Part shown: positions 32,862-45,403 of the stretch, one piece after another
How positions within the stretch are numbered: the first letter of the stretch is position 1
Layout: each line of letters starts with the position of its first letter
Origin: Garcia nutans
Taxonomy: Eukaryota; Streptophyta; Magnoliopsida; Malpighiales; Euphorbiaceae
Reading direction: 5' to 3'
Assembly (NCBI GenBank): GCA_947685225.1
Contig: CANTUV010000008.1
Location: 44,947,501-45,011,500 of the forward strand
DNA: 64,000 nt
Translations under genes and position numbers: made by a program
Notes under the pieces: model-generated
Seen by the model: the letters and a program-made list of their open reading frames with translations, nothing else
Told to the model about the DNA's origin: nothing
The model's database searches: none

Positions 32862-34575
32862 GCCCTTGAATGCCACAACCATGGGGATCTACTAAGGCAT
32901 GTGGCAGTATCATTTTGTGTCCCACGGGCGTGGGGTTGAGATGCCACGGTCGTGGGGTACCTGGATAATATTTTTGGCTTGTATTTTGTGATATACGGGA
33001 CTAGTATGAGGCTAATATGTTTATATTTCTTACTTTTGTGTTGAGAATTCATGTGTATGTGTTAAAAGTATGGAAACGAGTGATAAACTTGGATATGTGA
33101 CAAATATATATAATACTAAATGTTGATAAAAGTATTATACCATTGAAATGATGTACACAATTCAGTATTAATCATAACTAATGAATTGCCCAAATCATAC
33201 TGATTTTAGATCTAGCTTTGGATTGAATGGCTAACCAGAGGAAGGATAGCCATAGTGATAGTGGACACCTCGTGCCATTAATGGACACATTGTGTTATCA
33301 GTGATAGTGGGCATAATTGCCATTATACATTTTTGAGATTTGGCATTAAAATTGCTACACTAACATGTTATCCAAACCTATGATCTGAGTTCAGTATATA
33401 TGTGCATATTTAATGAAGATATCTAAATTGAAAATATATGTGAATATGATAGTTGTAAATAATGGAAGAAATGCAAAATAATAATATAAGTCAATTACTT
33501 AAAATTGACTTACTGTGTTACAATGTGAAAGTGATTGTTAATATATATATTAATGTTTACAAGTGAAAGTTCTAATGCATGGAATGGAAATGTTATGCTC
33601 AAGTTATTGAATTAATCAATAACTTTATAAATGTTGTAATGATTGAAAGTGTATATAATGATATAAGATATAAAGTGCTCCAAAGTATAGTACTAAATTT
33701 AAGTGCTAAAAATTATAGATTGAATGAAATTATCCTATATGTGAAATTGAAAGGTAAGACTTGTTCAAAAATAACATAAGCGTATTGTGAGCAATGTTAT
33801 CAAATGAGAAAGCAAGTCTTAAATAAAATGATTCATAAAGAGAAAAGTTGCAATACCGAAAGTATAGTATAACATGATGACTTTTATAAAGTTAAAGTTA
33901 TTATTTTGTGTAATTAAAATATTATGTTGGTTTTTAATTGAAAATAGTTAATATATGGAAATATTTCTTAAAACTAAGTGTTATTACTATATTTTCATAA
34001 GTATTTTTCTTTAATATTAAGTGACAAAATATGTTTATATAACCACTAAGCTTTGCTTAGCATGTTATAATTATTTTTTGACATGCAGGTATCAGGTCAT
34101 TGAAGCAAGTTAAGAAGTGGAATTAAGGATCTCAGGAAATTATTTATAGTACATATTGAGATCTTTTGTGTATTGTACTCATAAATTATGAAATGTATAT
34201 ATACAATTTATGTGGCTATTTGAGGATTGTACAAATTTGCAAACATGAAAGGAATATATGTATTTAGAGGATGAAGTTTGAGATTCTAGTGAATGATTAT
34301 CAAATAAAGCAATGTATTATATATATTTATTTGATTTGAAAAACTCATGATGATTATCTGATTTATAATTAGTAATTGGATTATTGAAGATATTGGAGAT
34401 TGGTTTAAATGTTGGATTTATAAGTGTTGTATTATACAGATTGTATTATTATTTGAAGATTTTTGTTAGTAATATTCTGAAAGAAAACTTTGTCAATGAA
34501 TTGGTTAGAGTACTGGTAGTATATCGAGTAATATTCTCTGATAATTTTATATGAGAATTGTCAGGGGATGTTACA
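32862..34575 (+). repeat. LTR2, right part
   Basis: Continues LTR2 after the Athila insertion. It begins with more CCACGG/CGTGGG palindromes (to about 32960), then AT-rich non-coding sequence. It has AACCACTAAGCTTTGCTTAG near 34040-34060, a feature shared with X1 (5712-5735) and LTR3 (about 37205), and ends GGGATGTTACA. Confidence 0.75.
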
Positions 34576-35006
34576 ACTCGGGTCCACAAAATCATGACCT
34601 AGCTTTGCTCAAATCAAAGCCTAGCTCTGCTCAGGTTCATCAACATATAATCCCCAACATCAATGTTTTTAGAACATGTTATTATGCAGGGCAACACACA
34701 TCACATAATCATTCATCTCATCATAAACAATCACATTTCTCAAGTGATCAACGTTTCCATAATCACTTTTCTATTACATTGCATTCCCATCCCATTCTCA
34801 TCATCAATCACATTTCTCATTCTATATTTCTTTTCCTTAATTCTCATACATCTCATGACCATATCATACCATGATCACCATCACAGGTTTCATAAACATT
34901 ATATACCACAACATCACATATAACACATTCTAATATATCTTATCATCATACCATAACACATTCATTTATTTATCATTTATACACATCATAAATCCAATAC
35001 TATCAC
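34576..35006 (-). repeat. X2 LTR, segment 3 of 4
   Basis: Starts with the duplicated ACTCG and continues the sequence seen in X1 (TCCACAAA.TCATGACCTAGC...). It ends with ATCAC, the left duplication of LTR3. Non-coding. Confidence 0.65.
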
Positions 35007-37751
35007 TGTAATATCTGTGATTTTGGAGAAATTAAATAAGAATTTAGAAGTATAGGTGTCGTATATACCTAATGAATATCTAGTGTATACATAGTATATA
35101 CATATTATATATTAATTGTATATGTTGAATATATATATATATTATATACTTGATTTATATAAAATATATATAAGGTATGTTTGATGTGTATATAAGATAC
35201 ACATTATATGTGTACATAAGTGTTTATATATATTAATTATGCATTACATATACATAGTATATATATTATATATATGTACATAATGATATATGTAAAATAT
35301 AAGTAACATATATATGACATATACTTATACATAAAGTATATATAACATATAAATGGAATACAAATATTTTTATATATGGATATTTATGAATGTAGGATGG
35401 GAAATTAAAAAAAAAAAAGAGAAAAGTCAAAGGAAAAGTGCTTGGTGGAGATTTAAAGTAATTAAATAATAAATAAATTAATTATGGATAGAAATTAATA
35501 AGAAACAAAAAGAAAAATACCATCTTCTTCTTCCTCCTTATGCAAGCTGAATTTAGAGAGAGAGAGAGAGAGCTCTTCCAAATACCAAAAATTGGCCAAA
35601 GATCAAAGGTTTCAAGTGGATTTTTAAAGAAAATCAAGATTTAAGTAAGTAACTCTTTTCTAAAGCTTGGTTTTCTTTCTTTTTAAGATTATGTTTGGAT
35701 TGCTAGAGAGAGAAAATGATGTTTAATTATTAAAATGGTATAAATGATATTAAAATGAGGAGAATATAGTGGAATGTTGGTTGGTTGGTTGATATGGACA
35801 AGTTGTGAAAATTTAAGGTTATGGAAAAATGATGCATGATTTAGGGCTTTGGGTGTGGATGGTTAAACTTATTGGAATGCATGAAATTAGTGTATTTTAT
35901 ATATGTATGTAATGATTCCATAGTTGGAAATTAAATATGAGCAAGTTTGGATTTAGGGTTTGGTTATGTAAAATTAGGGTTTCTACTATAAATGATGTTA
36001 ATTATTGTAATGAGATGAATTAGTGTTGTTTTAATGAAAATACTGTGATTTTAAGGTTGAAAATGTAATATGGATAAGTTTTGTTGAAGTTCTTGTAGAT
36101 GGGTGCATTATGTGTAATTTGGATATTTGAAGGAGGCTTTCATAATTGTGAAAGTGAATTATTTTGATGTTATATTAATGTATAAGTAATGTTTTTAAGG
36201 TAAAATGTTAAAAATAAGATTAGTAGAATGGAGTTTAAGTAAAGTAGTAAGTTGAAGAATTTAGGGTTTTAATGGAATTTTGATGAGAATTGTTTGGTTA
36301 TTGATAGTTAATGTATATTGAGCATGGGAGTGATTGTAATGGATAATGTTGCTTATTAATGGACTATAAATGTGTAGGTTAAAGTGATAAAAGAGTGAAA
36401 ATTAGAGTTTGGCTTGAGAAAGAGAAAAGAAGTTAGTATAAGTTAATACATATATTTAAAACTTGTATGTGCATTAAATGTGAGTGGCCAATATGTATAT
36501 ATAATGCTATTTCAAAATATGGGTGTCTCTTTGGTAAAGATAAATGTAGATTGATATATATATATATATATATATATTTATATGATAGGTGTGGTGAGTT
36601 ATCCAATATGGACACAATTGTGATTTGTGAAAAAAATGTCAAAAGTAAGTCTCATTGTAAATGTGACTTGCGAATGTGTATGTGGATGATTTAAATGTAT
36701 GGAAAAAGATTAAATGTGAAATAATATGAAAATGTGAGGTGGTAGTGATTATGATAAGATTGATCACTTGGAAATTGTGACAATGTTATGTAATGTGAAA
36801 GTGATCAAGAATTGAGTTGATCACTTAAAAATGTGAAAAAGTGTTATTGTGTGTTGTTACCCTATATAATTACTTTTACAATGATATTGAGAATGATATT
36901 GCATGCATTGATAGACCTAAGCAAGACTAAGTCTTGACCTGAGCAGAGCTAGGTCATGTGATGAGATTGAGATTGAGAATGGACCCGAGCAGAGTTGGGC
37001 CGTGAGATTGATACTGTGATAACTGGACTTGCTAATTGTATAGGTGTGTTTGGGCCCAAAGTGTATGTGTGTGGAAATGTTGTATGTATGTGGGTTATAA
37101 TTTGAACATAAAGATGTTGCATGAGTAATATAAGTAATGTTATGAGAAAGTACAATCATATGTGATTTATATATATTGTATTTGAGATTGTGTACCAATA
37201 GGATGTATTGCTTAGCGCGGTTGTTTGAATTGCGCAGGTAAGAGAATTGTTGATTAGAGGGATCCTGGTGGCATTTGATACTTGTGAGATAAGGAATCAG
37301 AAGACCAACAGTGCTGTCTGCATACATGTATAGTTATAGTTTTATGCATTTTGGTTTATGTATAAGACTTATAAAATTTGTGCATATTTTAAGGATTTGG
37401 GACAGTTATATATATGCATATATTTAAGTATGACCACTGATGTGTTGAGTTATGCTATTTTTTTGTATGTTAACGAAGTGTTGGTTTGGAGTATGGTTGA
37501 AAACTCTATTTTAGGAGTCTCAAAATTTTAAATAGGATGTGTGATCGTTGAAATTGTGATTTATTAAAATTATAGATAAAACTCTGGTGAAATTTTTCCC
37601 AGAGAATTACTTTTATAATTTGTTAATTTATTTTAAATATTAAAATGAGGGTTTTATGTGTAAATATTATAGTACATTTATATCTTAAGTATGCATATTA
37701 TATATACGCGGGTATATGTATTATACATATTTAGAGCATAAGGGTGTTACA
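35007..37751 (+). mobile_element. LTR3: solo LTR of the X2 family, plus orientation
   Basis: TGTAATATCTGTG... to ...AAGGGTGTTACA, flanked by ATCAC (35002-35006) and ATCAT (37752-37756), one mismatch. No internal domain. Its right end is the reverse complement of the X2 left end, so an element of the same family as X2 inserted in X2 in the opposite direction. It holds a GA tract near 35556-35572, a TA tract at 36550-36578 and CCCGAGCAGAG-type short repeats near 36930-36995 that match X1 and X2. No coding sequence. Confidence 0.78.
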
Positions 37752-39110
37752 ATCATATTTACCATATTTTATCAATTTTCCTAGTTTCCCACATGCCTTA
37801 ACTATTTTTCATGATTTTATATTTATTCCCACATTTTATATTACATTTAACATAATTCACTTTTCACACAATATGCGCATATCATATTAAAGCCAATATG
37901 AAAGCAGCGTAACACATTCTCAAATTCACTATGTGTTATGCCAATTGCAATATTATTTAAACAATAATTATTACAACATGCACTAACCTTTAATATGCCA
38001 ACTTCACCACTAATTTCACCATCTAAGCCTTACTTCTTCAATGTCCTTCCTCTCTTTGATTTTACAATCGCACATTGCTCAATCCTAAATCACATTATAA
38101 ATACAAATATCTCATTATCATTCTATTCTAAGCCATTTTAATCAATTAAACAACAATTACAACCATTCTTCCTAAAAAATCCACCAAAATCCTAATTCAT
38201 CCTTACTACCTCTTTCATACTACCACTTAACATATCCATTTCCATCATTCAACCATAAATCCTTCACATATACATCAATATAACATTAAAACAAGTCATT
38301 TTCATAATTATAGAGTTATCCTTCAACAATCCTAATTTTCACATAATCATCCCATGAACCCTAACTTCATCCAAGCTTACCCATATTCAATTTCTAACCA
38401 TAAAATTATCACATAAATATCAAAACAATACTAAATTCATCCATTACAAGAATTATAAATATTTCTATTAAAACCCTTCATCCTAAATTCACCAAATATA
38501 CCCTATTTAACTAATTAATCAATAAATCACCATTTAATCATCATTTTAACTTCATAAGAAGTCATTATAGCAATTATTGAATCCCCCTTCAAAAATAGAA
38601 ATTTTACATATTCATCAATTTAAAGAAAACTCTTAAATTGGAAAGAAACCTTACCTAATATTGATAAAACTTTAAAATTACTTTAATTCCCTTGAAAAAT
38701 TGGCGAAATTTAGGGTAGATAAAGAAGCAAAATTCCTTCCTTCACTTCTATGGTGGATGTCTAAACAAGAAGAAGAAGTGGACTTTTATTTATTTATTTT
38801 ATCTTTCTTTCTCATCCACATATAATTAATTAATTAATTAATTATTAATTACTAAATATCTAAATTTCCATCATCTTCCACTATCTAAAATTATTTTTAA
38901 TATTGATTATTTTATTCACTATTATTTATTATTTTATTATTATTTTTTTAACTTTTTACTATTTACCATTTGACTTTTACTATTTGACTTTTGTCTTTTA
39001 TAAAAAGGTATATATATGTATATGTTAGTTATATTTTAGGTATATATCTTGTGCATGCATTAGATATATTCCTTGCATGTCCTACATACACGTTGTTAAA
39101 TTAAGTCTAA
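37752..39110 (-). repeat. X2 LTR, segment 4 of 4 (right border uncertain)
   Basis: AT-rich non-coding sequence continuing X2 after LTR3. Near 38640-39110 it has the gene-proximal look of the LTR start (an AAGAAGAAGAAGTGGAC stretch, then TTTGACTTTTACTATTTGAC and GTATATATATGTATATG). This resembles 120-560, and in part 39590-40017, so X2 may end near 39110 and a second LTR begin there. The border is a judgement. Confidence 0.5.
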
Positions 39111-40017
39111 TGAGACTATAGGTGATACAATTCAAAAGTAAATTCATAAAAAAAAAAATTTAAACATCAACTTTTAAAAGTTTCAAGGTAGTTTATGTCA
39201 AAATATAACCATATTAATTAAATGTTTCCAAAGTATGTATAAATCTTAATTGGCTCCAAAATCAATCCAATTTCACTTTCCAAGCTTCAATTCCAAAGAA
39301 TTCTAAATTCCATCACTTAAACCAAACTTGCCAAAACAGTTCTAAACCAACAAAAGGTATAATTCTTCAATTAAAAATATATTTACACATAAATTACTCA
39401 AAATAACTCTTAATTACATTAATCTTAACCAAGCCCCATCAAAAACCCTAAATCCAAAAGCTCCATAAACCTAATTTCATGATTCAAGTTCACTTCATAA
39501 ACATCTTTCTCAATATATATCAACTTCTCTCTAACCATAAACTTACATAATCCAAAATCATAAAAACAAGCTTAAAAGAGAAATTCTTACTTGAATATTT
39601 GTTTATCCTTTAAAATCCACTTAAAATCTTTAATTCTTTGGTGGAAAATTGAGTAGAAAATGAAGAGTGCTCTTCTTCTTCTTCTTCTTCTTCTTCTTCT
39701 TCTTCTTTTCAAGATGAGAACAAGAAGAAGAAGAAAAAGAAAAAGAAAGATGAAGAGACTTTTCTTCTTCCTTCCTTATCCTTTTATATTATTTTTATTT
39801 TCCTTTCCCACATTTTTGCATGCTATCCTTTTCTTTCTTTTTTTTAACTTAAGTATATATATGTGTGTGTGTGTTATGTGTATATGTTATATATTATGTA
39901 TATCTCATTAAATCTCCACCATTCATCTACTATCTTCTTTTCTTTTAAAACTTATTGCTATTATTATTATTATTATTATTAACGTTAGTAGTAGTTTTTA
40001 AAATTATGGATGTTACA
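39111..40017 (-). repeat. Partial LTR joined to the chromovirus remnant
   Basis: Its right end reads GGATGTTACA at 40008-40017 and is followed by a minus-strand polypurine stretch, so this is the start of the 3' LTR of the element whose pol lies at 40090-40978. It carries a CTT microsatellite (39669-39707) and a TTA tract (39961-39980). Non-coding. Confidence 0.6.
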
Positions 40018-40033
40018 ATTCTCTCATTCTTAA
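40018..40033 (-). other. Polypurine tract of the chromovirus remnant
   Basis: The minus strand reads CTTAAGAATGAGAGAAT up to the LTR border at 40017. Confidence 0.5.
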
Positions 40034-40089
40034 GAAATTTCATCCTCGAAATTACCTGTTGTTTAACTCTGAAAGAGTTGTGGATATTG

Positions 40090-40978
40090 ACTCTACATAA
40101 CCTCTTCACTTTTCCATGTTTTTTATTATGTTGAATGATTCCTCCACAACACTTTCACCAAAGAAATCTTCTTATTTCTCAACTCTTTCACTTCTCGTGC
40201 TAAAACATCTATCGATTCCTCTTCATAAGTCAAATATGGATTCACTTCAACTAATTCAACTAACAATACATGTGATGGATTCGATCTATACCCCTCAAAG
40301 CATAGAAACATGGAAAACATTATGGATCTTCTCTAACTCAGGTGGCAAAGCTAATATATAAGCAACATGCCTAACTATTTCAAGAATCTTATAAGGCTAG
40401 ATGAAATGAGGACTCAACTTTCCTTTTTGAACAAACCTCAGAATCGTCTTCCATGGTGACACTTTCAAGAACACTTTGTCACTCACATTATACTCTATAT
40501 CCTTCCATTTTAAATCGGAATAGGACTTTTGCCGGTCTGATGCCACTTTCAACTGGTCTCGAATCATCTTCTCTTTTTCTCTTGTTTCCTTAATCAATTC
40601 AATACCACTAACTTTCTTCTTCAACTTCATCCCAACACAAGGGTATTCTACACATTCTACCATATAATGCATCATATGGTGACATCCTTATATTGTATTG
40701 GAAACTGTTATTGTAAGCAAACTCAATCAAAGGTAAATACCAATCCCAGCTTTCTATAAAATCAACCACACAACTCCTCAACAAATCTTCCAACACTTGT
40801 ATTACCCTTTTTGACTATCCATCAGCCTCAGGATGAAAAACAGTGCTAAAATGTAACCGAGTACCCAAGGCATCTTACAAATTCTTCCAAAATCTTAATG
40901 TAAACCGTGGATCTCAATCTGATACCAAGGAAATTGGAATACCATGAAATCACATTATCTCATTGATATTGTGAAGCC
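40090..40978 (-). pseudogene. Chromovirus integrase and chromodomain region, degenerate
   Basis: Read leftwards: FHGIPISLVSD near 40950-40920 (second catalytic aspartate region), FHPEADGQS (40850-40800, catalytic glutamate region, altered by mutation), VLEDLLRSCVVDFIESWDWY and FAYNNSFQYNIRMSPYDALYG (40608-40796), DRQKSYSDLKWKDIEY and DKVFLKVSPWK (40397-40675), then GYRSNPSHVLLVELVEVNPYLTYEEE and VKELRNKKISLVKVLWRN (40126-40320), the usual stretch at the start of the chromodomain in Tekay/Del-like chromoviruses. Frame changes and stops separate the parts. Reverse transcriptase and gag are missing because the right part is replaced by the E4 LTR at about 40980. Confidence 0.82.
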
Positions 40979-40979
40979 T

Positions 40980-42342
40980 TGCCTGAGCTCCAGATCTCGC
41001 CCCACAATGAGGGATTTGAGAATGTTGTTTTGGACTTAGCCTCACACGATATTGCTGCATACGGTCTCCAATCGGTTCGGTAAGCACGAGTTTAAAAGAT
41101 ATATTTTATTTTAAATAGATTTATTTTTTTTATTTTTAGAAAAAGAAACTCTCATTATATTTTAAAAAGGGATGATGGCTTTTATTTTGAAAAGTAAAGG
41201 TTGGAGAGTCGCCACCTTAGTTTATTTCATTTGGGAAAAATTAAGAAAAACACATTCATTTGACTCTATTAAATTATTTCTTACCCAAAAAGAAACTAAT
41301 TCGAAACCATTCACGATGGGTCCTGGGATAAGTTTTCTAAACCAGTTTTGATAAAATGAAAGGAATTTTCTCTTTGATTAATTTTAATCTTTCTTTGATT
41401 GATTTTAGGAGAAAGTGCAATTTTTATGGATTATACCATAATAATGATGGATGACAATATATTTATAATGCATGAACATTTAATAATCATGACATCCATA
41501 AACGCAGTGCCTAGTAGTAAAATATTACAACATCCTCAAAATGATGATTCCAGGGAAGCTTCAACAAGGTCCTAGGTTGAGCATAGATCCCCAACTGAAA
41601 TAATAAACTCAAAAGAAAATAAAAGGAGAAGAAGAATTGCAACTGCATGGCATTTGTTTGCAGAAACTTACCAAATTCATAAATGGAGCCTCAAAGCAAA
41701 GACAATAGTAATAGCATTGGAAAATGATAACAAAAGAATAATATAGATGGAAAGATAACTAAAAAGAGAGGTGGGTTGTTTAATGTTGGGCTCGCCACTC
41801 GGAGTGATATTCTGAGTGTGTCTACTTATCCCATTTGAATGTCAATCAGAGCCATAAGCAGTTTCTACCTTTGAATGTAAAGGGTTTTTTTAATTAACCA
41901 AATTTATTTTTGATTAATTATCGAATTGAAAAGTACATGTTACCTTGGATAAGCACCTTTTCTTGATAAGAGGTTGAAGAGATTTGCTGCTTCGGAGCTC
42001 CACTTGCATAGGAAATGAACAAAATTGATTAATGATAGTCCAAAAAGTCCAAAATAATTGAGAAAAATTTATTATTTAATTAATTTGCACCACAGGTATA
42101 TTTTGATAGAGTTTTCGGGTTAGAAAATCTGATCCCTAGACAAGAGGGGAGACTCCTATTTATAGGAGTCTAAAATTAGGTTTGAGCCGCTTGGCCTGGT
42201 TGCATGTCTTACGACCTTGTCGCATCGCATGGCTGTAAATTATTATTATGATTTTTTTATTAATAGTAATAAACATTATATATTTTCTTAATTACTTTTT
42301 TTTCCTAATTATACAGGCCAAGTGTGAAATTAAGGGTTTACA
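40980..42342 (-). repeat. E4: 3' LTR of a Tat-like element in minus orientation
   Basis: The right end GGGTTTACA (on the minus strand TGTAAACCC) and the left end TGCCTGAGCTCCAGATCTCGCCCC resemble the ends of E1 (TGTAGACCC and TGTGAGCGAAGATTTTCGCCCC). A GGAGAGTCGCCACC stretch (41211-41224) sits near the left end, as in E1 (6855-6867). A G-run polypurine tract follows the right end. The left border is within about five bases. The other LTR is outside the window. Non-coding. Confidence 0.7.
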
Positions 42343-42355
42343 GCTGCCCCCCCCC
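42343..42355 (-). other. E4 polypurine tract
   Basis: The minus strand reads GGGGGGGGGCAGC directly before TGTAAACCC. It fixes the orientation of E4 and puts its internal domain to the right. Confidence 0.75.
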
Positions 42356-42510
42356 ATTGCATTAATTTTACTGTAAAAAATTTATGCAATGGCATGAACC
42401 AGGGGAGAGTAGATAGAATGAACCTAACTGGTACGTCATCCTCTAATTTTAGTGTGCATTTGAGCATGTTCGGCTTTGCATCATTTAGACCACCTTTTAG
42501 ACCGAAAGTT

Positions 42511-42518
42511 TATAAATA
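42511..42518 (+). promoter_or_regulatory. TATA box of the antisense PMD gene
   Basis: TATAAATA followed by GAGGGAGGAGGG and a CT-rich leader (42540-42575), 82 bases before the ATG at 42593. Fits a plant core promoter. Confidence 0.55.
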
Positions 42519-42592
42519 GAGGGAGGAGGGACATTTGCTCACTCACTTCTCCTCTTATTCTTTCTCTTGATTTCTTTCAACATTTGCTCAAA

Positions 42593-43481
42593 ATGTCACA
42601 ATCTTTTGCTTCGCCTCTCGAAGCAGCTAAGACGCCGGTCATCAGAGATTTGCTCATGGATTCTCATACTCACACCTCACAAACTGGAGTCATGCAGGTA
42701 TGTCATGTTCTCCTTCCTTTTTTATGCAAAAATGAAATACCTTTTTCATTGCCTTTTGAATTTAAATTAAACAATTTTATTATTTATTGTATCTTTAGCA
42801 ATATACTCAATTGAAAATTTGAAGGGGTCATTCTAACCTAGGGAACCCCAAACTTCCCAATGATGTGAGGGAATTACTGCTTCCTAACGGCTTTCTAGAT
42901 CTCTTATTTCTTGACTGCACCTGACAAGCTAATCATGACCTACTGCGGGTACTGGTTGAGAGGTGGTGGGACACCACTAATTCCTTCCACTTTCCTTATG
43001 GCAAACTAATTGTGATACCTCAAGATTTATATTTATTGATAGACATTCCATTCGGCACACGTCCTTTGGAACTGTTCCCAAACTGGAGGAGCCTGCCCGA
43101 AGAGCGGATTGTGGATTTACTTGGTGCCATCCCACCTATCCTGATGCTGGTTATCCTATAATTACTCAGACTTGACTAAGAGGGCACATCAATTTCTTAT
43201 TGACTAAACACGGTGATCTTGAAGATCACTCTCTACACATTGCATGTAATATAGTTCTGTTGCTGTTGGGATGCACCTTTTAGCATACCTGACGCAATAC
43301 CATTGACCTTTCGATCCTAATGAGCTTGGGAGACCTTGCTCATCTTCATGAATACAATTGGGGAAATATTGTACTAGCCACTATGTATGAGGAGATGGGT
43401 CGACTATCTTGAGGGCAGATCCACTCTATTGGAGGAACCCATGTTTTGTGGGAGGTTTGTATTTTTCACTCTCTTTTTAAT

Positions 43482-43520
<39 letters not shown>

Positions 43521-43963
43521 TCTTTATTAACTTTTGTAGCTATGGGCTTATGAATATATATCTGATTTGGTGCCTATCTTAGGAAGTCCATAATTAGACA
43601 TCTTTCTGATAGGCCCTCGCTGGTCATTGAGGAACAGGTCGTGATCATGCAACCTGGATTTTTGAGGTTTGCGGGCCATCTTCAACAATATGATAATAAG
43701 TAATGTAAGTGAATTTTTTTTTACTTCATTTTGCTTTCTGCAGGTGAAATGGTGTCTCTTTAATAAAAGGTTTATCCCCTTTAATCACAACTATCTGCAT
43801 CAAGCTATGTTCTTCTCTGATTGTCGAGTAGTTTTTTGCTCACCAAAGACCCAGCGATATTATTAGGGCTAGTGTTTCATGCATCAGACATTCGTGAGGA
43901 GACTAGTTCCATTTGCTCCACCTGCAAATTTGAAGCAAGAGAGAAATGCTCCTGCTCACCCTC
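42593..43963 (+). pseudogene. Plant mobile domain (PMD/MAIN-like) gene, 5' part, interrupted
   Basis: Exon 1 (42593-42697) encodes MSQSFASPLEAAKTPVIRDL and ends at a GTATGT donor. Exon 2 (from about 42799, after CTTTAG) keeps the phase: LPNDVRELLLPNGFLDLLFL, then LLRVLVERWWDTTNSFHFPY and GKLIVIPQDLYLLIDIPFGT. After a frame change comes LRGHINFLLTKHGDLEDHSL, then LGDLAHLHEYNWGNIVLATM and YEEMGRLS, with a donor at 43455. Exon 3 (from 43540) starts LWAYEYISDLVPI; a further exon follows CTGCAG at 43743 (VKWCLFNKRFIPFNHNYLHQ). This exon series and the W/Y-rich motifs fit the aminotransferase-like plant mobile domain. In-frame stops (42820, 42922, 43159) and frame changes make it a pseudogene. It lies antisense inside E4, and E2 splits it after 43963. 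Confidence 0.7.
43489..43517. repeat. CT microsatellite in a PMD intron
   Basis: A run of CT dinucleotides in the intron 43455-43539 of the PMD pseudogene. Confidence 0.8.
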
Positions 43964-44206
43964 TGTAGATCCTTAATTTTTGACCCAGTCCAGTCCGATA
44001 TTTTTAAACAGTCTGAAATAGTTTTTTTTGTGTTATAAATTATTTATTTTAATATTTTTTATTTATTTTACTTAATATTTTTTATTTATTTTATTTATCA
44101 TTTATTTATAAATATTTATTATTTATTATTTATTTTAATATTTATTTTACTTTTCATTTATTATATATATAAATAAAAAATAAAAAATTAGAGACTGCAA
44201 AATCGG

Positions 44207-44420
44207 AGATGAAAGTCGCTGGCAACGAATTGGCTTGGGCCAATTCGCAGCATAAACACCTGCGACGAATTGGCCACAGGCCTATTCGCCGCAAGTCTTG
44301 GGCCAATTTGTCGCACGCAAAAATTGCGATGAAACTGTGCCCCGCGTGCAGTTTTGCCTGCGTCCAGCCCGTAGCTCACTCTTAGCTCGCCTAGCACCAA
44401 TTTTTCCCAGGCCGGCGTGC
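44207..44420 (+). repeat. GAATTGGCC palindrome cluster in E2 U3
   Basis: GACGAATTGGCC, GGGCCAATTCGC and GGCCTATTCGCCGC alternate so that neighbouring copies can pair. The 3' LTR (60955-61150) and the solo LTR in E1 (10985-11150) have the same cluster. Confidence 0.65.
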
Positions 44421-44517
44421 AGTTCTCGCCGAAACTTTGTTTTACTTGGTTTTTGATTTTACTTCTAAAACAATTTTTAATTTCCTTAAAATACTAGGTT
44501 TTTTTATTTTAATAGCC

Positions 44518-44525
44518 TATAAATA
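44518..44525 (+). promoter_or_regulatory. E2 5' LTR TATA box
   Basis: CCTATAAATACC, about 100 bases after the palindrome cluster. The 3' LTR has TATAAATA at 61256-61263. Confidence 0.55.
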
Positions 44526-45403
44526 CCACATTAAAATACACATAAAATGGATTTTGGATGAGATTGGGATTTTTGGGATCAGAATTTTATTTAAGAACTA
44601 TTCGAATTCTTTTTGGCAATTTATTCATAACCTCGGACTTGAAGGATCAAGAGGGAGCAAACAATAAAACAATCCATAAAAGGCAGCACACACTGTCTTT
44701 GTTATTGTTCAACCAGAATTAAAATTGTGGTGGAACCAACAGCAGAGGCTTGAGTTTCTTTTAACTTTTTATATTTCCAGTAGCCTCATTATTCAATTTG
44801 ATCAATTGTTTAAGCATACAATGGATGGATTTTTATTTAAAACACATTGATCAATTATTCTATTTATCATCTAGTTTCTATTTAAAATCTTAAACCTTAA
44901 TATTATTTTCCAAAACCCTAAATCTGAAACATCCATTCTCTAGATTCAAACCCTAGTTTATTTCAAACCTAATCTTTAATTCAAACATCCAGTGGCCATG
45001 TTATTTCTTTTACATTAAATATTTCTTAGTTGACTAATCCAGTAATTAAAAAAAAACCCAATTGTTAAACATAAAACCTACTAAATCCTAATTTTATTCA
45101 AGAAACCCTAATTAATGTATAAATCCTAAATTCGTATACTTACTACTTTATTTAAATTAGATGTATGTTTATTATATACTTTGATTGATGTTTCATGTCC
45201 TCAATGAATAATTTATTTATGTTTAACGGTTGGTTATTTTTATTGATTTGCTTTGATTGTGAAATATTGTAAGAGGTATGTTTTCCATGTTTTGGGTACC
45301 TCATATTGTGAGCATCATGTAATTTAGTTTATTTTAAAGTTTTGATCAATGTAAAGGACACGTTTCCACCTTACAGTGGGTGTCCTATTCAGTTTTAGAT
45401 ATT

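Larger units (their letters stand above)
19284..34575 (+). mobile_element. LTR2: 2.8-kb solo LTR split by the Athila element
   Basis: The left part, 19284-20344, starts TGTAATGGTT; the right part, 32862-34575, ends GGGATGTTACA. The duplication ACTCG (19279-19283 and 34576-34580) encloses both, and X1 shows the empty site. Apart from the Athila insertion no internal domain is present, so this is a solo LTR. A TATA tract (19524-19535) followed by a CTTCTT-rich leader fits plus orientation. Around the Athila site the LTR has its own short palindromes of TGCCACGGTCGTGGCA type (20151-20344 and 32857-32960). The family is probably a chromovirus, judging by its ends. Confidence 0.82.
43964..45403 (+). 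repeat. E2 5' LTR, truncated at its inner end
   Basis: Matches 60684 to about 62136 of the 3' LTR, then jumps directly into leader sequence, losing about 440 bases of LTR and the primer binding site. The break lies in GATATTA, present on both sides in related copies. U3 carries GGCCAATTCG-type palindromes (44207-44420). Confidence 0.82.

Noticed and set aside
33579..33779. 66-codon frame in LTR2
   Set aside because: AT-rich chance frame with no domain, within a non-coding LTR.
34551..34923. Histidine-rich frames (107 and 86 codons) in X2
   Set aside because: They overlap in different frames over CAT-rich LTR sequence that crosses an insertion junction.
39660..39911. 83-codon frame starting with poly-leucine, as a membrane peptide
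   Set aside because: It reads a CTT microsatellite and AT-rich LTR sequence. No conservation is visible.
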